From CAG-877 sp963589235 (GTDB taxonomy: Bacteria > Bacillota_I > Bacilli_A > RF39 > UBA660): a stretch of 14,502 bases of DNA. The DNA lies in NCBI GenBank assembly GCA_963589235.1, contig CAVAJX010000007.1:1-14502 (forward strand). The letters run 5' to 3'. The notes under the pieces are model-generated. The model was not told the origin of the DNA. It saw only the letters and a list, made by a program, of their open reading frames with translations, and made no database searches. Positions 1 to 9,142 of this stretch are shown here, in pieces. The translations under genes and the position numbers were made by a program. The stretch's first letter is position 1. Each line of letters starts with the position of its first letter.

Positions 1-3000
1 CTGTTGAGTCTAAGAATCTTTATAGAGAAAAAATTACATCTTTAGCTAAAAGAAAAAGATGTAGTGAGTATGACTTATTAAAAGATTTGTCTAAGAAAAG
101 TATTGAGGAAGATAAGCACATTGGCTTTTACTTATTTAAAAATAAAAATTATTGTTTTAGATCGTTCTTATATATTTTAATTGTTTTTGTACTTACAATT
201 TTGCTTACATTTTTAATTTCTAAATACTTTATTGGTATGAGAGTTTTAGGATTTTTAATACTTTTAGTTCCAGTTAATCAATTAGTTATTAAAATTATTA
301 ATTCTATTTTGTTAAAATTGGTTCCAGCAACAATATTACCTAAAATGGATTATTCTGCATCTTTACCAGATGAAGCAGCTACAATGGTTGTTATACCGAC
401 AATTATTTCAGATACTAAAAAAGTAAAAGAAATGTTTGATGTTTTAGAGACTTTTTATTTAACAAATAAATCTAATAATTTGTATTTTACTTTATTAGGA
501 GATGTTAAATCTGCAGACATGAAAGTTCTTGATATCGATAAAGAAATATCTGCAGCTGGTAAAGAAATAGTTAATAAATTAAATAAGAAGTATGGAAAAG
601 AATTATTTCATTTTGTATATCGAAAGAGATTTTGGAATGAAAAAGAAAATTCATTTTTAGGATATGAAAGAAAACGTGGAGCTCTTTTACAATTTAATAA
701 ATTATTACTTGGTAAGATGAATGCTTCAGAAATCAGAGAAAACTTTTTTGTTAATACAATTAAGAAGAATAGTTTAAATATTAAATATGTTATTACATTA
801 GATAATGATACAAGATTAGTATTAAGTACGGCTTTAAATTTAATTGGTGCGATGGATCATCCTTTAAATAGAGCGTTTTTAAATGAGAATAGAACTAAAG
901 TTATTTCTGGATATGGAATAATGCAACCTAGAGTTAGTGTTGATATTGAATCTACTAATAAGAGTTTATATAGTCAGATTTTTGCTGGTGTAGGTGGGTT
1001 TGATACATACTCAGCTGTTGTTCCTAATGTGTATCAAGATTTATTTAAAGAGGGAAGTTTCATTGGTAAAGGTATTTATGATTTAGAAATATTTGATGAA
1101 ATATTAGATAATACTTTTCCTGATAATTTGATTTTGTCACATGATTTATTAGAGGGAAGTTATTTAAGAACAGGTTATGTTTCAGATATAGAAGTTATAG
1201 ATGATTTTCCATCTTCATTTTTGACAGATATTACTAGACATCATCGTTGGGCTAGAGGAGATACACAAATATTATATTGGCTTTTTAATAGAGTAAAAAA
1301 TAAAAATAATGAGACTGTTAAAAATCCATTAAATTTACTTTCTAGATTTAAAATATTAGATAATATAATTAGAATGTTTTTAATGCCATCATTATTACTT
1401 ATTTTGTTACTTTCTATTTGTTTTGGAAAAGTTAATTCTTTGTTCTTTTTAGGATTAGTTTTATTAGAAATTTCTTTTTCAATTATTTCATTTATTGCTG
1501 GTAAGATGACATTTAAAAGTAATAAAAAGATGCATGTTTATTATAAGAATTTATTAGTAGGTGGAAAAAGTATTATACTTCAAGCTCTTATTACTTTTTC
1601 ATGTATACCTTTTTATTCTATGCTTTATATGGATGCATTTTTTAGGACTTTGTATAGATTATTTGTATCACATAAGAATTTACTTAACTGGCTTACATTT
1701 GAAGAGACTATAAATAATACTAAAGAAGGTTTCTTTAATTATGTTAAGGCTTTTATTGTTAACTATGTTTTTGGTATTATCTTCTTTATTGTAGGACTTT
1801 TAACAAATAATATATCTTCATATGTTATAGCTTTCTTATTTGTTATTGCACCTGTTGTTTTATATTTAGTAAGTTTAAATATAAATAAAGATATTACTAT
1901 TAGAGATAATAAAAAAGATAAGTTAGTAGATATTGCCAAAGATACTTGGAAGTATTTTTCAGATAATTTAGTTGAAGAATATAATTATCTTATACCGGAT
2001 AACTATCAAGAAAATAGAGAGAACAAATTAGATATGAGAACTTCTCCTACGGCGATAGGTTATTCATTAGTAAGTATAGTATCAGCTTATAATATGGATT
2101 TTATAGGTAGAGAAGAGGTTTTAGATTTAATAGATAAAGTTTTGAAAAGTGTTGATTCTTTAGAAAAATGGAATGGTCATTTATATAACTGGTATGATAT
2201 AAAAACAAAGAATGTGATGCAACCAAGATTTGTTTCAACAGTTGACTCTGGTAATTTAGTTGCGAGTATGATCGTTGTTAGAGAGTTTCTTAGTACTTTA
2301 GAAGAAGAAAAATTACTAAAGCTTTGTGATAAGTTGATTAATAATACTAATTTTAAGAAGTTATATACTAAGAAGAATGTATTTAGTATTGGATATGATG
2401 ATAATGAAGGAAAATTATCAATTTATAATTATAATAAGTTCGCTAGTGAATCAAGATTAACTAGTTATTTAGCAATTTGTAAAGGTGATGTTCCAGCAAA
2501 ACATTGGTTTTCTTTAGATAAGTCTCTAACAACATATAAAGGACATAAAGGACTTATTTCTTGGTCTGGTACTTCATTTGAATATTATATGCCATTGTTA
2601 TTTATGAAGAATTATCCTAATACATTGTTAGATGAGTCATACTATTTTGCTTATTTTTGTCAAAAAGAATATATAGAAAAAGTTTCTAGAAAATTACCAT
2701 GGGGTATTAGTGAGTCAGCTTATAGTGAACTTGATAATTCTCTAAATTATAAATATAAAGCTTTTTCGACACCGTATTTAAAAGCAAAAGAAGATAAAGA
2801 AAATAGAGTAGTTTTATCTCCTTATGCATCAATTATGGCTATGGAGTTATTTCCAGATTCAGTTATTTCTAATATTGAAGCATTTATGAAATTAGATATG
2901 TATGGTAAATATGGTTTATATGAGTCATATGACTATGATAATAAAAATGTAGTAGAAGCATATTTTGCACATCATCAAGGAATGATTTTAGTAGGACTTG

Positions 3001-6000
3001 TTAATTATTTAAAGAAGGATGTTATAAAGAATTATTTTCATAGTAATCTTTCTATTAGAACTTTTGAGATTTTGTTAAAAGAAAAGGTACAACTTAGAAG
3101 TGATATAGATATGAAAATGGATAGTTATAAAAAATACAATTATAAAAAAGAAAAAGTTCTTAATGATATTAGAACTTATAACTATATTTCTTATATGCCA
3201 GAAGTTTCAGTTTTATCTAATAAAAAATACTGTGTACTTTTAAATGATAGAGGTAATGGTTTTTCTAGATATAGAACTTTACAACTTAATAGATATAGGA
3301 AAGTTACAGAACAAGATTATGGTTTATTTATGTATGTTAGAGATGTAAAAACTAATTATACTTGGTCTAATACTTTTGCACCAGTTAATAAGAGACCTGA
3401 TAATTATGAAGTTGTTTTTGCTTCTGATAAAATTAAATATATAAGAACTGATGGAGTTATAACTACTAGTACTGAAGTTGTAGTTGCTACTGATAATAAT
3501 GCAGAAGTTAGAAAAGTAACATTTAAAAATAATGGACGTAGTCAGAAGGTATTAGAACTTACTACTTATACAGAAGCTATTTTATCTGAAAATATGGATG
3601 ATGTTTCACATAGAGTTTTTAATAATATGTTTATATCTAGTGAGTATGATAATAAATCTAATTCTTTGATACTAGTTAGAAAGAGTAGAAAAGACTCTAA
3701 TGTTAATAGTTATTTGGTACATAGATTAATTATTGATAATCCAGTAGATAAATATAGTTATGAGACTGAAAGAAGTAATTTTATAGGAATAGGACATGAT
3801 TCTACTGAGCCGGTTTGTATAAATAATAAACTTAGTAATTATACTGGTGATAATTTAGATCCAGTTTGTAGTATTAGAAATAAAATTACAATTGAAGCTG
3901 GTAGTAGTAAAAGTGTTTATGTAGTACTTGGTTTTGGTAGAAGTAGAGAACAGATTAATGACATAATTAATTCTTATGTAACTAAGTATGATTTTGATAG
4001 AGTATTTAAAGTTTCAGCTTTAGCGAACGCTATTAATACAAAGAATATGAATATAAAAGGTAATGATTTAAGAATATTTAATACTATGCTTAATTATTTA
4101 TATCAGACTACTAAGATATCTGTTACAGAAGAGAGAATGGATTTATTAAGAAAGAATAGTTTGTCTCAAAAAGGATTATGGAAATTTGGAATATCTGGTG
4201 ATAGACCAATAATATTAGTTGATATTAATGATATTAGTGATTTATCTTTTGTACTTGGTATTTTAAAGGCATTTGAATATTATAAAAATAATTCAATATT
4301 TGTAGATGTTGTGATTATAAATGATGAAGATGGTAAATATAGTGATGTTATTAATAGAGAAATAGAAAATGAGATTTATAGAATGTATTCTGTTAATAGT
4401 TTTTATCATACACCTGGAGCTATTAAAGTTATTGATGGAAAAAGTTTATCTAGGGAAGAGATAAGTTTATTTAGAATTGTTCCAAGACTTAGATTTGATA
4501 TTAAGAATCATATTACTTTAAATGAAGCAGTTGAGGAGTTACAGAAAAACAATAAAATTGGTAATTATTATAGAGATGAATATGAAGAAAATGTACCTAG
4601 TGTAAATGAAGAAAAGTTAGTTTTTGATAATGGTTATGCAGGATTTAATAAAACTGGTACAGAGTATATTATTTATAATAATGGAACACCTGCTCCTTGG
4701 AGTAATGTTATTGCGAATGAGAAGTTTGGAACAATTATTACTAATACTGGTGCAGGATATACTTATTTTGAAAATTCTTCAGAGTTTAAGATTACTTCTT
4801 GGACTAATGATACTGTTGTTTCTGATGTTTCGGAAGGCTTTAAGTTTGATGGAAAAAGATTTCATCCGGAATCATGTATTCATGGACTTGGTTATAGTAT
4901 TTTAAAGAGTGAGTCTTTAGAATTAGAAAAGGAAATAACAGAGTTTGTTCCAGTTGATGATACGGTTAAATTATATTTATTGAAATTAAAAAATAAGACT
5001 AATAAAAAGTTAGACTTTGATGTTAGTTACTTTATTAATCCAGTGCTTGGTAATTTTGAGGAGAAAACGGCTAGACATATTTTATCAGAGTTTATTCCTT
5101 CAGATAATTGTGTAAAACTACGTAATGTTTATAGTGTTAATTATAGTGAGTTTTGTGTTTATATGTCTTCTAGTGAAAAGATTAATTCTTCTGTTGTTGA
5201 TAGAATCTTGGTTAAGAGTATTGATACTAAGGTTAGTTTGAAGCCAGGTGAGGAAAAGAGTATTTCATTTATGTTGGCTGCTTTAAATAATGATAAAGGT
5301 CATTTAGAATTAATTGATAAATATCGTGATATTTCAAATGTAGAGAAGGAATTAGTTAAGGTTAAGAAACATTGGCGAGAGACTTTAGGTGTTATTTCTG
5401 TAAAGAGTCCTGATAAGAGTTTTGATTTTATGATTAATTCTTGGTATTTATATCAAACTATTTCTTCTAGAATTATGGCTAAAGCAGGATTTTATCAAGT
5501 ATCTGGTGCCTTTGGCTATAGAGATCAGTTACAAGATGCGATGAATATAGTATTGGTAAAACCAGAGTATACAAGGAAGCAAATATTAATTAATGCGGCT
5601 CATCAATTTACTTCAGGAGATGTTTTACATTGGTGGCATGATAGTAATAATTTTGGACTTAGAAGTCGTTACAAGGATGATTTTCTTTGGCTAGTTTATG
5701 CAACTATTAATTATATTGATGTTACTGGGGATGTTTCTATTTTAAAAGAAGTTGTTCCTTATGTATCTGGAGATGTACTTAGTAATTATGAGTATGAAAA
5801 GACAATGTATTTTAGTTATACAGAAAAAACTGATACTTTATTGAAGCATTGTATTAAGGCTTTAGAATTATCGATGTCTTCTCTTGGTAGTCATGGCATA
5901 TCTTTAATTGGTGGCGGTGACTGGAATGATGGTATGAATAGAGTTGGTATTAAAGGAAAAGGTGAAAGTGTCTGGTTAGGCTTCTTCTTATATAATATTA

Positions 6001-6860
6001 TTGATAAGTTTACTCAGATGATAAAAGAATTTAATATTGATTTAGATGTTTTAGAGTACTATGAATTTAATAAGTTATTGAAAACTAATTTAAATAAATA
6101 TGCTTGGGATGGAAATTATTATTTAAGAGCTTATTTTGATAATGGTGATAAACTTGGTAGTCATGAAAATAATGAGTGTAAAATAGATTTAATTTCACAG
6201 AGTTTTTCAATTATATCTGGAGTGATACCAGAGAACAGAGTAGATAAAGTTTTGGATTCTGTTTCAGAAAACTTGGTTGATGAAAAAACAGGTATTGTTA
6301 AACTATTGACTCCAGCTTTTAATAAGTCTTTAAATAATCCTGGCTATATTATGAATTATCATAAAGGTATTAGGGAAAATGGAGGTCAATATACACATGC
6401 GGTTGCTTGGTACATTATGGCTTTAATTAAGGAAAGTCATTATAATGAGGCATATCGTTATTATCAAATGATTAATCCGATAAATAAAAGTATGAATAAG
6501 GAACAGGCTTTGAAGTACAAAGTTGAACCTTATGTTATAGCGGCTGATATATATTCTGCATCTAGCTTTTTAGGGTGCGGTGGATGGACTTGGTATACTG
6601 GTTCTTCTGGTTGGTTTTATAATACTGGTGTAAGAGATATTTTAGGTATTCAAAAACATGGTAATATTTTAAATATTGTTCCTAGTATTCCAGATGACTG
6701 GGATGGATTTAAAGTTGTTTATAAATATATGAATACTGTTTATAATATCGAAGTAAAAAGAACAGGTATAGAAAAAATTACTTTTGATGGAAGAGTTGTT
6801 GAAAGTGTAAGACTTGTTGATGATAGTTCTACTCATAGTGTAATTGTTGATATAAAATAG
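1..6860 (+). CDS. Cyclic beta-1,2-glucan synthase (NdvB/CGS family), 5'-truncated by the window edge
   Basis: Large membrane enzyme expected to polymerise glucose from UDP-glucose into beta-1,2-glucan, cyclise it and trim it. The frame is open from base 3. A TTG at 87 could start it, but the 28 upstream codons are in frame and lead into the family's 'HVGYYL'-like segment (here HIGFYL), so the true start lies outside. Residues below count from the TTG. Membrane segments lie near 26-75. A GT84 domain follows, with VVIPT (about 100), D239-x-D241, HDLLEG (352-357) and the QxxRW-like RHHRWARGD (384-392). More membrane helices lie at about 426-600. Next is the glucoamylase-like cyclization domain (GH189 type), with TSPT (652), STVDSGN (717), SWSGTSFEY (825), PWGISES (871) and AHHQGM (961). 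Last is a GH94 phosphorylase-like part, with GGGDWNDGMNR (1942-1952), RENGGQYTHA and GGWTWYTGS near the C-terminus. All family hallmarks are intact. The known family is about 2,800 residues, so several hundred are missing upstream. The product is inferred from homology, and no exporter gene is visible here. Confidence 0.93.
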   Translation, partial: VESKNLYREKITSLAKRKRCSEYDLLKDLSKKSIEEDKHIGFYLFKNKNYCFRSFLYILIVFVLTILLTFLISKYFIGMRVLGFLILLVPVNQLVIKIINSILLKLVPATILPKMDYSASLPDEAATMVVIPTIISDTKKVKEMFDVLETFYLTNKSNNLYFTLLGDVKSADMKVLDIDKEISAAGKEIVNKLNKKYGKELFHFVYRKRFWNEKENSFLGYERKRGALLQFNKLLLGKMNASEIRENFFVNTIKKNSLNIKYVITLDNDTRLVLSTALNLIGAMDHPLNRAFLNENRTKVISGYGIMQPRVSVDIESTNKSLYSQIFAGVGGFDTYSAVVPNVYQDLFKEGSFIGKGIYDLEIFDEILDNTFPDNLILSHDLLEGSYLRTGYVSDIEVIDDFPSSFLTDITRHHRWARGDTQILYWLFNRVKNKNNETVKNPLNLLSRFKILDNIIRMFLMPSLLLILLLSICFGKVNSLFFLGLVLLEISFSIISFIAGKMTFKSNKKMHVYYKNLLVGGKSIILQALITFSCIPFYSMLYMDAFFRTLYRLFVSHKNLLNWLTFEETINNTKEGFFNYVKAFIVNYVFGIIFFIVGLLTNNISSYVIAFLFVIAPVVLYLVSLNINKDITIRDNKKDKLVDIAKDTWKYFSDNLVEEYNYLIPDNYQENRENKLDMRTSPTAIGYSLVSIVSAYNMDFIGREEVLDLIDKVLKSVDSLEKWNGHLYNWYDIKTKNVMQPRFVSTVDSGNLVASMIVVREFLSTLEEEKLLKLCDKLINNTNFKKLYTKKNVFSIGYDDNEGKLSIYNYNKFASESRLTSYLAICKGDVPAKHWFSLDKSLTTYKGHKGLISWSGTSFEYYMPLLFMKNYPNTLLDESYYFAYFCQKEYIEKVSRKLPWGISESAYSELDNSLNYKYKAFSTPYLKAKEDKENRVVLSPYASIMAMELFPDSVISNIEAFMKLDMYGKYGLYESYDYDNKNVVEAYFAHHQGMILVGLVNYLKKDVIKNYFHSNLSIRTFEILLKEKVQLRSDIDMKMDSYKKYNYKKEKVLNDIRTYNYISYMPEVSVLSNKKYCVLLNDRGNGFSRYRTLQLNRYRKVTEQDYGLFMYVRDVKTNYTWSNTFAPVNKRPDNYEVVFASDKIKYIRTDGVITTSTEVVVATDNNAEVRKVTFKNNGRSQKVLELTTYTEAILSENMDDVSHRVFNNMFISSEYDNKSNSLILVRKSRKDSNVNSYLVHRLIIDNPVDKYSYETERSNFIGIGHDSTEPVCINNKLSNYTGDNLDPVCSIRNKITIEAGSSKSVYVVLGFGRSREQINDIINSYVTKYDFDRVFKVSALANAINTKNMNIKGNDLRIFNTMLNYLYQTTKISVTEERMDLLRKNSLSQKGLWKFGISGDRPIILVDINDISDLSFVLGILKAFEYYKNNSIFVDVVIINDEDGKYSDVINREIENEIYRMYSVNSFYHTPGAIKVIDGKSLSREEISLFRIVPRLRFDIKNHITLNEAVEELQKNNKIGNYYRDEYEENVPSVNEEKLVFDNGYAGFNKTGTEYIIYNNGTPAPWSNVIANEKFGTIITNTGAGYTYFENSSEFKITSWTNDTVVSDVSEGFKFDGKRFHPESCIHGLGYSILKSESLELEKEITEFVPVDDTVKLYLLKLKNKTNKKLDFDVSYFINPVLGNFEEKTARHILSEFIPSDNCVKLRNVYSVNYSEFCVYMSSSEKINSSVVDRILVKSIDTKVSLKPGEEKSISFMLAALNNDKGHLELIDKYRDISNVEKELVKVKKHWRETLGVISVKSPDKSFDFMINSWYLYQTISSRIMAKAGFYQVSGAFGYRDQLQDAMNIVLVKPEYTRKQILINAAHQFTSGDVLHWWHDSNNFGLRSRYKDDFLWLVYATINYIDVTGDVSILKEVVPYVSGDVLSNYEYEKTMYFSYTEKTDTLLKHCIKALELSMSSLGSHGISLIGGGDWNDGMNRVGIKGKGESVWLGFFLYNIIDKFTQMIKEFNIDLDVLEYYEFNKLLKTNLNKYAWDGNYYLRAYFDNGDKLGSHENNECKIDLISQSFSIISGVIPENRVDKVLDSVSENLVDEKTGIVKLLTPAFNKSLNNPGYIMNYHKGIRENGGQYTHAVAWYIMALIKESHYNEAYRYYQMINPINKSMNKEQALKYKVEPYVIAADIYSASSFLGCGGWTWYTGSSGWFYNTGVRDILGIQKHGNILNIVPSIPDDWDGFKVVYKYMNTVYNIEVKRTGIEKITFDGRVVESVRLVDDSSTHSVIVDIK

Positions 6861-6883
6861 GTAACACATAACATTATTTTTCT

Positions 6884-6912
6884 TTGACTTTTTATGACTT
6901 CTATGGTATAAT
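6884..6912 (+). promoter_or_regulatory. Strong sigma-A-type promoter
   Basis: TTGACT (-35, 6884-6889) and TATAAT (-10, 6907-6912) are separated by exactly 17 bases. A TGG triplet sits directly before the -10 (extended -10). The expected transcript start is near 6919, about 24 bases before the preferred start codon of the next gene. It is the best promoter match in the window. It makes the following gene independent of the glucan synthase, although no clear terminator was seen between them. Confidence 0.85.
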
Positions 6913-6925
6913 ATAGCCAATTTTT

Positions 6926-6933
6926 AAAGAGGG
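6926..6933 (+). promoter_or_regulatory. Ribosome binding site that decides the start at 6943
   Basis: AAAGAGGG directly abuts an ATG at 6934, leaving no spacing, but lies 9 bases before a second in-frame ATG at 6943. The usual 5-10 base spacing favours the second ATG, which shortens the protein from 314 to 311 residues. Confidence 0.7.
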
Positions 6934-6942
6934 ATGGTTGTT

Positions 6943-7878
6943 ATGAGAAATATTTATGTATCTGGTGATGAAATAGGACGTGTTCTTTTGGATTCTTATA
7001 ATCCTGCTATGAAATTTTTAATTAGTAATAAAAAAATGAGTACATATGGTGATTTATTAAAGATTCCAGCATGGGAATTACGTTCATATTTTAAAAATTG
7101 GTATGATTATGCTTCTGTTAGGGATGATGTTCATGCTAAAAATTATAGTTTATTAGGTGAAGAATTAATGCTTGGATTATCTTTGGATAGAGAAGAGAGC
7201 GAAAGGTTGGCCGATAAAAAGTTGTCTGACTGTTATTTACCTGGTCCATTGGTTAGTACATTAGCTAATGGTTCTAATAGATTACATCCAGTTGAGACGA
7301 TTGGCGATTTATTATTGGTTCCATATGATGAACTTACTAGGATGAGAGGTATGGGTATAACAAAACTTGAACAATTAAAATCTTTTGTACATAGTCTTGG
7401 TACTTTATTTTATGATGATTATGTACCTTTTGAATTAATACCTGATATATTAAGAGAAAATGGTATTCTACCAATTGATGATTTGGATTTTGGACCTGAA
7501 ACAAAGAAGTTATTACATAATTATGAGATTCATTCTGTTGGTGATGCTTTAAGAAGTTATGATCATATTTCTAAAAATTCTTTATTTAGTCAACAAAGAT
7601 TAGCTTCTTTTACCGATAAATTATCTAATTATTCTTTAACTGATGAAGTACTTGAAAGTATGAGCATATGTAGTAGTGATGTTGTTAGAGAAAGTTGGGA
7701 TCCTAATTATATATTAAGATGTGAGATGAAGAAAAAACTTAAAGAAAAAAATGAATTGGAGCAAGCTTTTTTTGAAAAGGATGAATTGACAAGAAGATTA
7801 GATTACATTAGTGCTAAAATTAATTTTTTAAGTTCTACTACTTCTAATAATAAACAGTTAGTGAAAAAGGGTGAGTAA
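6943..7878 (+). CDS. Protein of unknown function with three RNA polymerase alpha-CTD-like (helix-hairpin-helix) repeats
   Basis: I do not recognise a named gene. The clearest segment is residues about 100-153. ETIGDLLLVPYDELTRMRG, followed by a GMGITKLEQLKSF stretch, has the pattern of the RpoA C-terminal domain (IGDL...EL...NLGKKSLTEIK). A second copy at about 180-228 begins LDFGPETKKLLHNYEIHSVGD, like the 'L..S.R..N.L...GI.TVGDL' start of alpha-CTD. A weaker copy at about 20-52 contains STYGDLLKIPAWEL. Residues about 258-295 are charged and Glu/Lys-rich and probably form a coiled coil. There is no alpha N-terminal domain, signal peptide or membrane helix. Alpha-CTD folds bind DNA (UP elements) and regulators, so a nucleic-acid or transcription role is possible, but that is inference; other helix-hairpin-helix proteins bind DNA structurally. 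The gene has its own strong promoter and a probable terminator, so it appears monocistronic. Start chosen at the second ATG on ribosome-binding-site spacing. Confidence 0.8.
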   Translation: MRNIYVSGDEIGRVLLDSYNPAMKFLISNKKMSTYGDLLKIPAWELRSYFKNWYDYASVRDDVHAKNYSLLGEELMLGLSLDREESERLADKKLSDCYLPGPLVSTLANGSNRLHPVETIGDLLLVPYDELTRMRGMGITKLEQLKSFVHSLGTLFYDDYVPFELIPDILRENGILPIDDLDFGPETKKLLHNYEIHSVGDALRSYDHISKNSLFSQQRLASFTDKLSNYSLTDEVLESMSICSSDVVRESWDPNYILRCEMKKKLKEKNELEQAFFEKDELTRRLDYISAKINFLSSTTSNNKQLVKKGE

Positions 7879-7893
7879 TCACTCTTTTGTTAT
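7865..7893 (+). terminator. Probable intrinsic terminator overlapping the stop codon
   Basis: AAAAGGGTG (7865-7873) pairs with CACTCTTTT (7880-7888), giving 9 base pairs with one G-T wobble around a 6-base loop that contains the TAA stop. The 3' arm ends in TTTT and is followed by the T-rich GTTATTATTT. The stem is modest and its U-run is partly inside the stem, so termination may be incomplete. The position, just before the next promoter, fits a transcription-unit boundary. Confidence 0.5.
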
Positions 7894-7909
7894 TATTTAT
7901 ATTTCTAAT

Positions 7910-7938
7910 TTGTAGCAATATCTTTTCTATGATATAAT
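7910..7938 (+). promoter_or_regulatory. Promoter of the pgi operon
   Basis: TTGTAG (7910-7915) and TATAAT (7933-7938) are separated by 17 bases. The predicted transcript start (about 7945) is only about 10 bases from the ATG at 7955, so the message would begin almost at its GGGTGA ribosome binding site (7945-7950). Confidence 0.7.
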
Positions 7939-7954
7939 TTAGTTGGGTGATTAG

Positions 7955-9142
7955 ATGATAAATTTTGACTTTGATACGTATTTAAATAAATATATAGATA
8001 AAGATATTTTTAAAAAATTTTATGACAGAAAAGAAGAAGTGTTTGAAAAATTTAATAATAGTAAAATGGTTGGTTGGAGTAAAGATATTGATAAAAATAT
8101 TGTTGAAGATATTATAAAAATAAGAGATGAGATAAGAAATAATTCTTCTTGTCTTGTTGTTATTGGTATTGGAGGTTCATATTTAGGAAGTCTAGCAATA
8201 AATAGTTTGTTTGATAGTAAATTTGAGATAGTTTATTTAGGCAATAATTTATCTAGTAAATATATTTTAGATACTTTTAAATATTTAGAAGATAAAGATT
8301 TTTATGTTAATGTTATTAGTAAATCTGGTACTACTATGGAAATTCAAATTACTTATTCTTTACTACTTGATTTTATGAAGAAAAAATATAGTGAAGAAGA
8401 GATAGTTAAAAGGACTATTATTACTACTGATTCTGTTAAAGGTAAATTAAGAGAAGAAGTTAGATGCAAAAATTATAGATCTTTTGTTATACCTGATGAT
8501 ATAGGTGGTAGATATTCTTTAATTACTCCGGCTCATTTATTACCATTATCATTTAATATAGATATAAAAAAGTTAATTACAGGATTTAGAGAAGGACTTA
8601 ATTTAAAAGAAGAAGCTTATTTGTATGCTGTTTCTAGAAGAAGTTTATTTAAAATAGGAAAATATATTGAAAATTTTAGTGTTTATGAACCTAGTTTTAG
8701 TAACTTTTTAGAATGGATTAAACAATTACTTGGTGAGACTGAAGGAAAAAATAATAAAGGTATTTTTCCTGTTTCTACTATAGGTACTAGAGATTTACAT
8801 TCATTGGGACAGTTTATACAAGATGGACATTCTATTATATTTGAAACATTTATAAAGATAAAAAATATTAATAATAATATTAAATTTAAAAATATAGAAT
8901 TAGATAAAATTAATAATTTAGTTTTAGATTCAGTTGTAGAAGCTCATCTTAAGAATAATGTGTTTTCTAGTATTATAGAGATTAATTCTATAAATGAGGA
9001 GACTATTGGTATATTATGTGCATTCTTTATGCTTAGTGCAGCTTATTCAGGATATTTATTTGATGTTGAACCTTTTAATCAACCGGGTGTTGAAATATAT
9101 AAAGAGTGTGTTAAGAATAATTTGAGTGAGGCTTTAAAATGA
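7955..9142 (+). CDS. pgi: Glucose-6-phosphate isomerase
   Basis: Interconverts glucose 6-phosphate and fructose 6-phosphate in cytosolic glycolysis and gluconeogenesis. The family's two sugar-isomerase lobes are clear. IGIGGSYLGS (near residue 70) and VISKSGTT bind the sugar phosphate, and DDIGGRYSLITPAHLLP follows. LGETEG carries the catalytic Glu (E261), and RDLHSLGQF supplies the conserved His. FNQPGVEIYK ends in the catalytic Lys (K383). At 395 residues it is shorter than the roughly 450 usual in Bacillota, through a short N-terminus, trimmed loops and almost nothing after the catalytic Lys, but no active-site motif is missing. The next gene starts within its stop codon (ATGA), so the two are probably translationally coupled. 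It leads a three-gene unit with its own promoter. Confident call. Confidence 0.96.
   Translation: MINFDFDTYLNKYIDKDIFKKFYDRKEEVFEKFNNSKMVGWSKDIDKNIVEDIIKIRDEIRNNSSCLVVIGIGGSYLGSLAINSLFDSKFEIVYLGNNLSSKYILDTFKYLEDKDFYVNVISKSGTTMEIQITYSLLLDFMKKKYSEEEIVKRTIITTDSVKGKLREEVRCKNYRSFVIPDDIGGRYSLITPAHLLPLSFNIDIKKLITGFREGLNLKEEAYLYAVSRRSLFKIGKYIENFSVYEPSFSNFLEWIKQLLGETEGKNNKGIFPVSTIGTRDLHSLGQFIQDGHSIIFETFIKIKNINNNIKFKNIELDKINNLVLDSVVEAHLKNNVFSSIIEINSINEETIGILCAFFMLSAAYSGYLFDVEPFNQPGVEIYKECVKNNLSEALK

Noticed and set aside
87..89. TTG as the true start of the glucan synthase.
   Set aside because: The frame is open upstream to the window edge, the preceding residues fit the family, and family members have several hundred more N-terminal residues.
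4624..4905. A 93-codon open frame inside the glucan synthase on the same strand.
   Set aside because: It lies out of frame within well-conserved GH94 sequence, and its translation is a leucine/isoleucine-rich product of AT-rich shifted codons.
6669..6920. A reverse-strand open frame over the end of the glucan synthase and the following promoter.
   Set aside because: It overlaps conserved coding sequence and a near-consensus + strand promoter; the translation is low-complexity and resembles no family.
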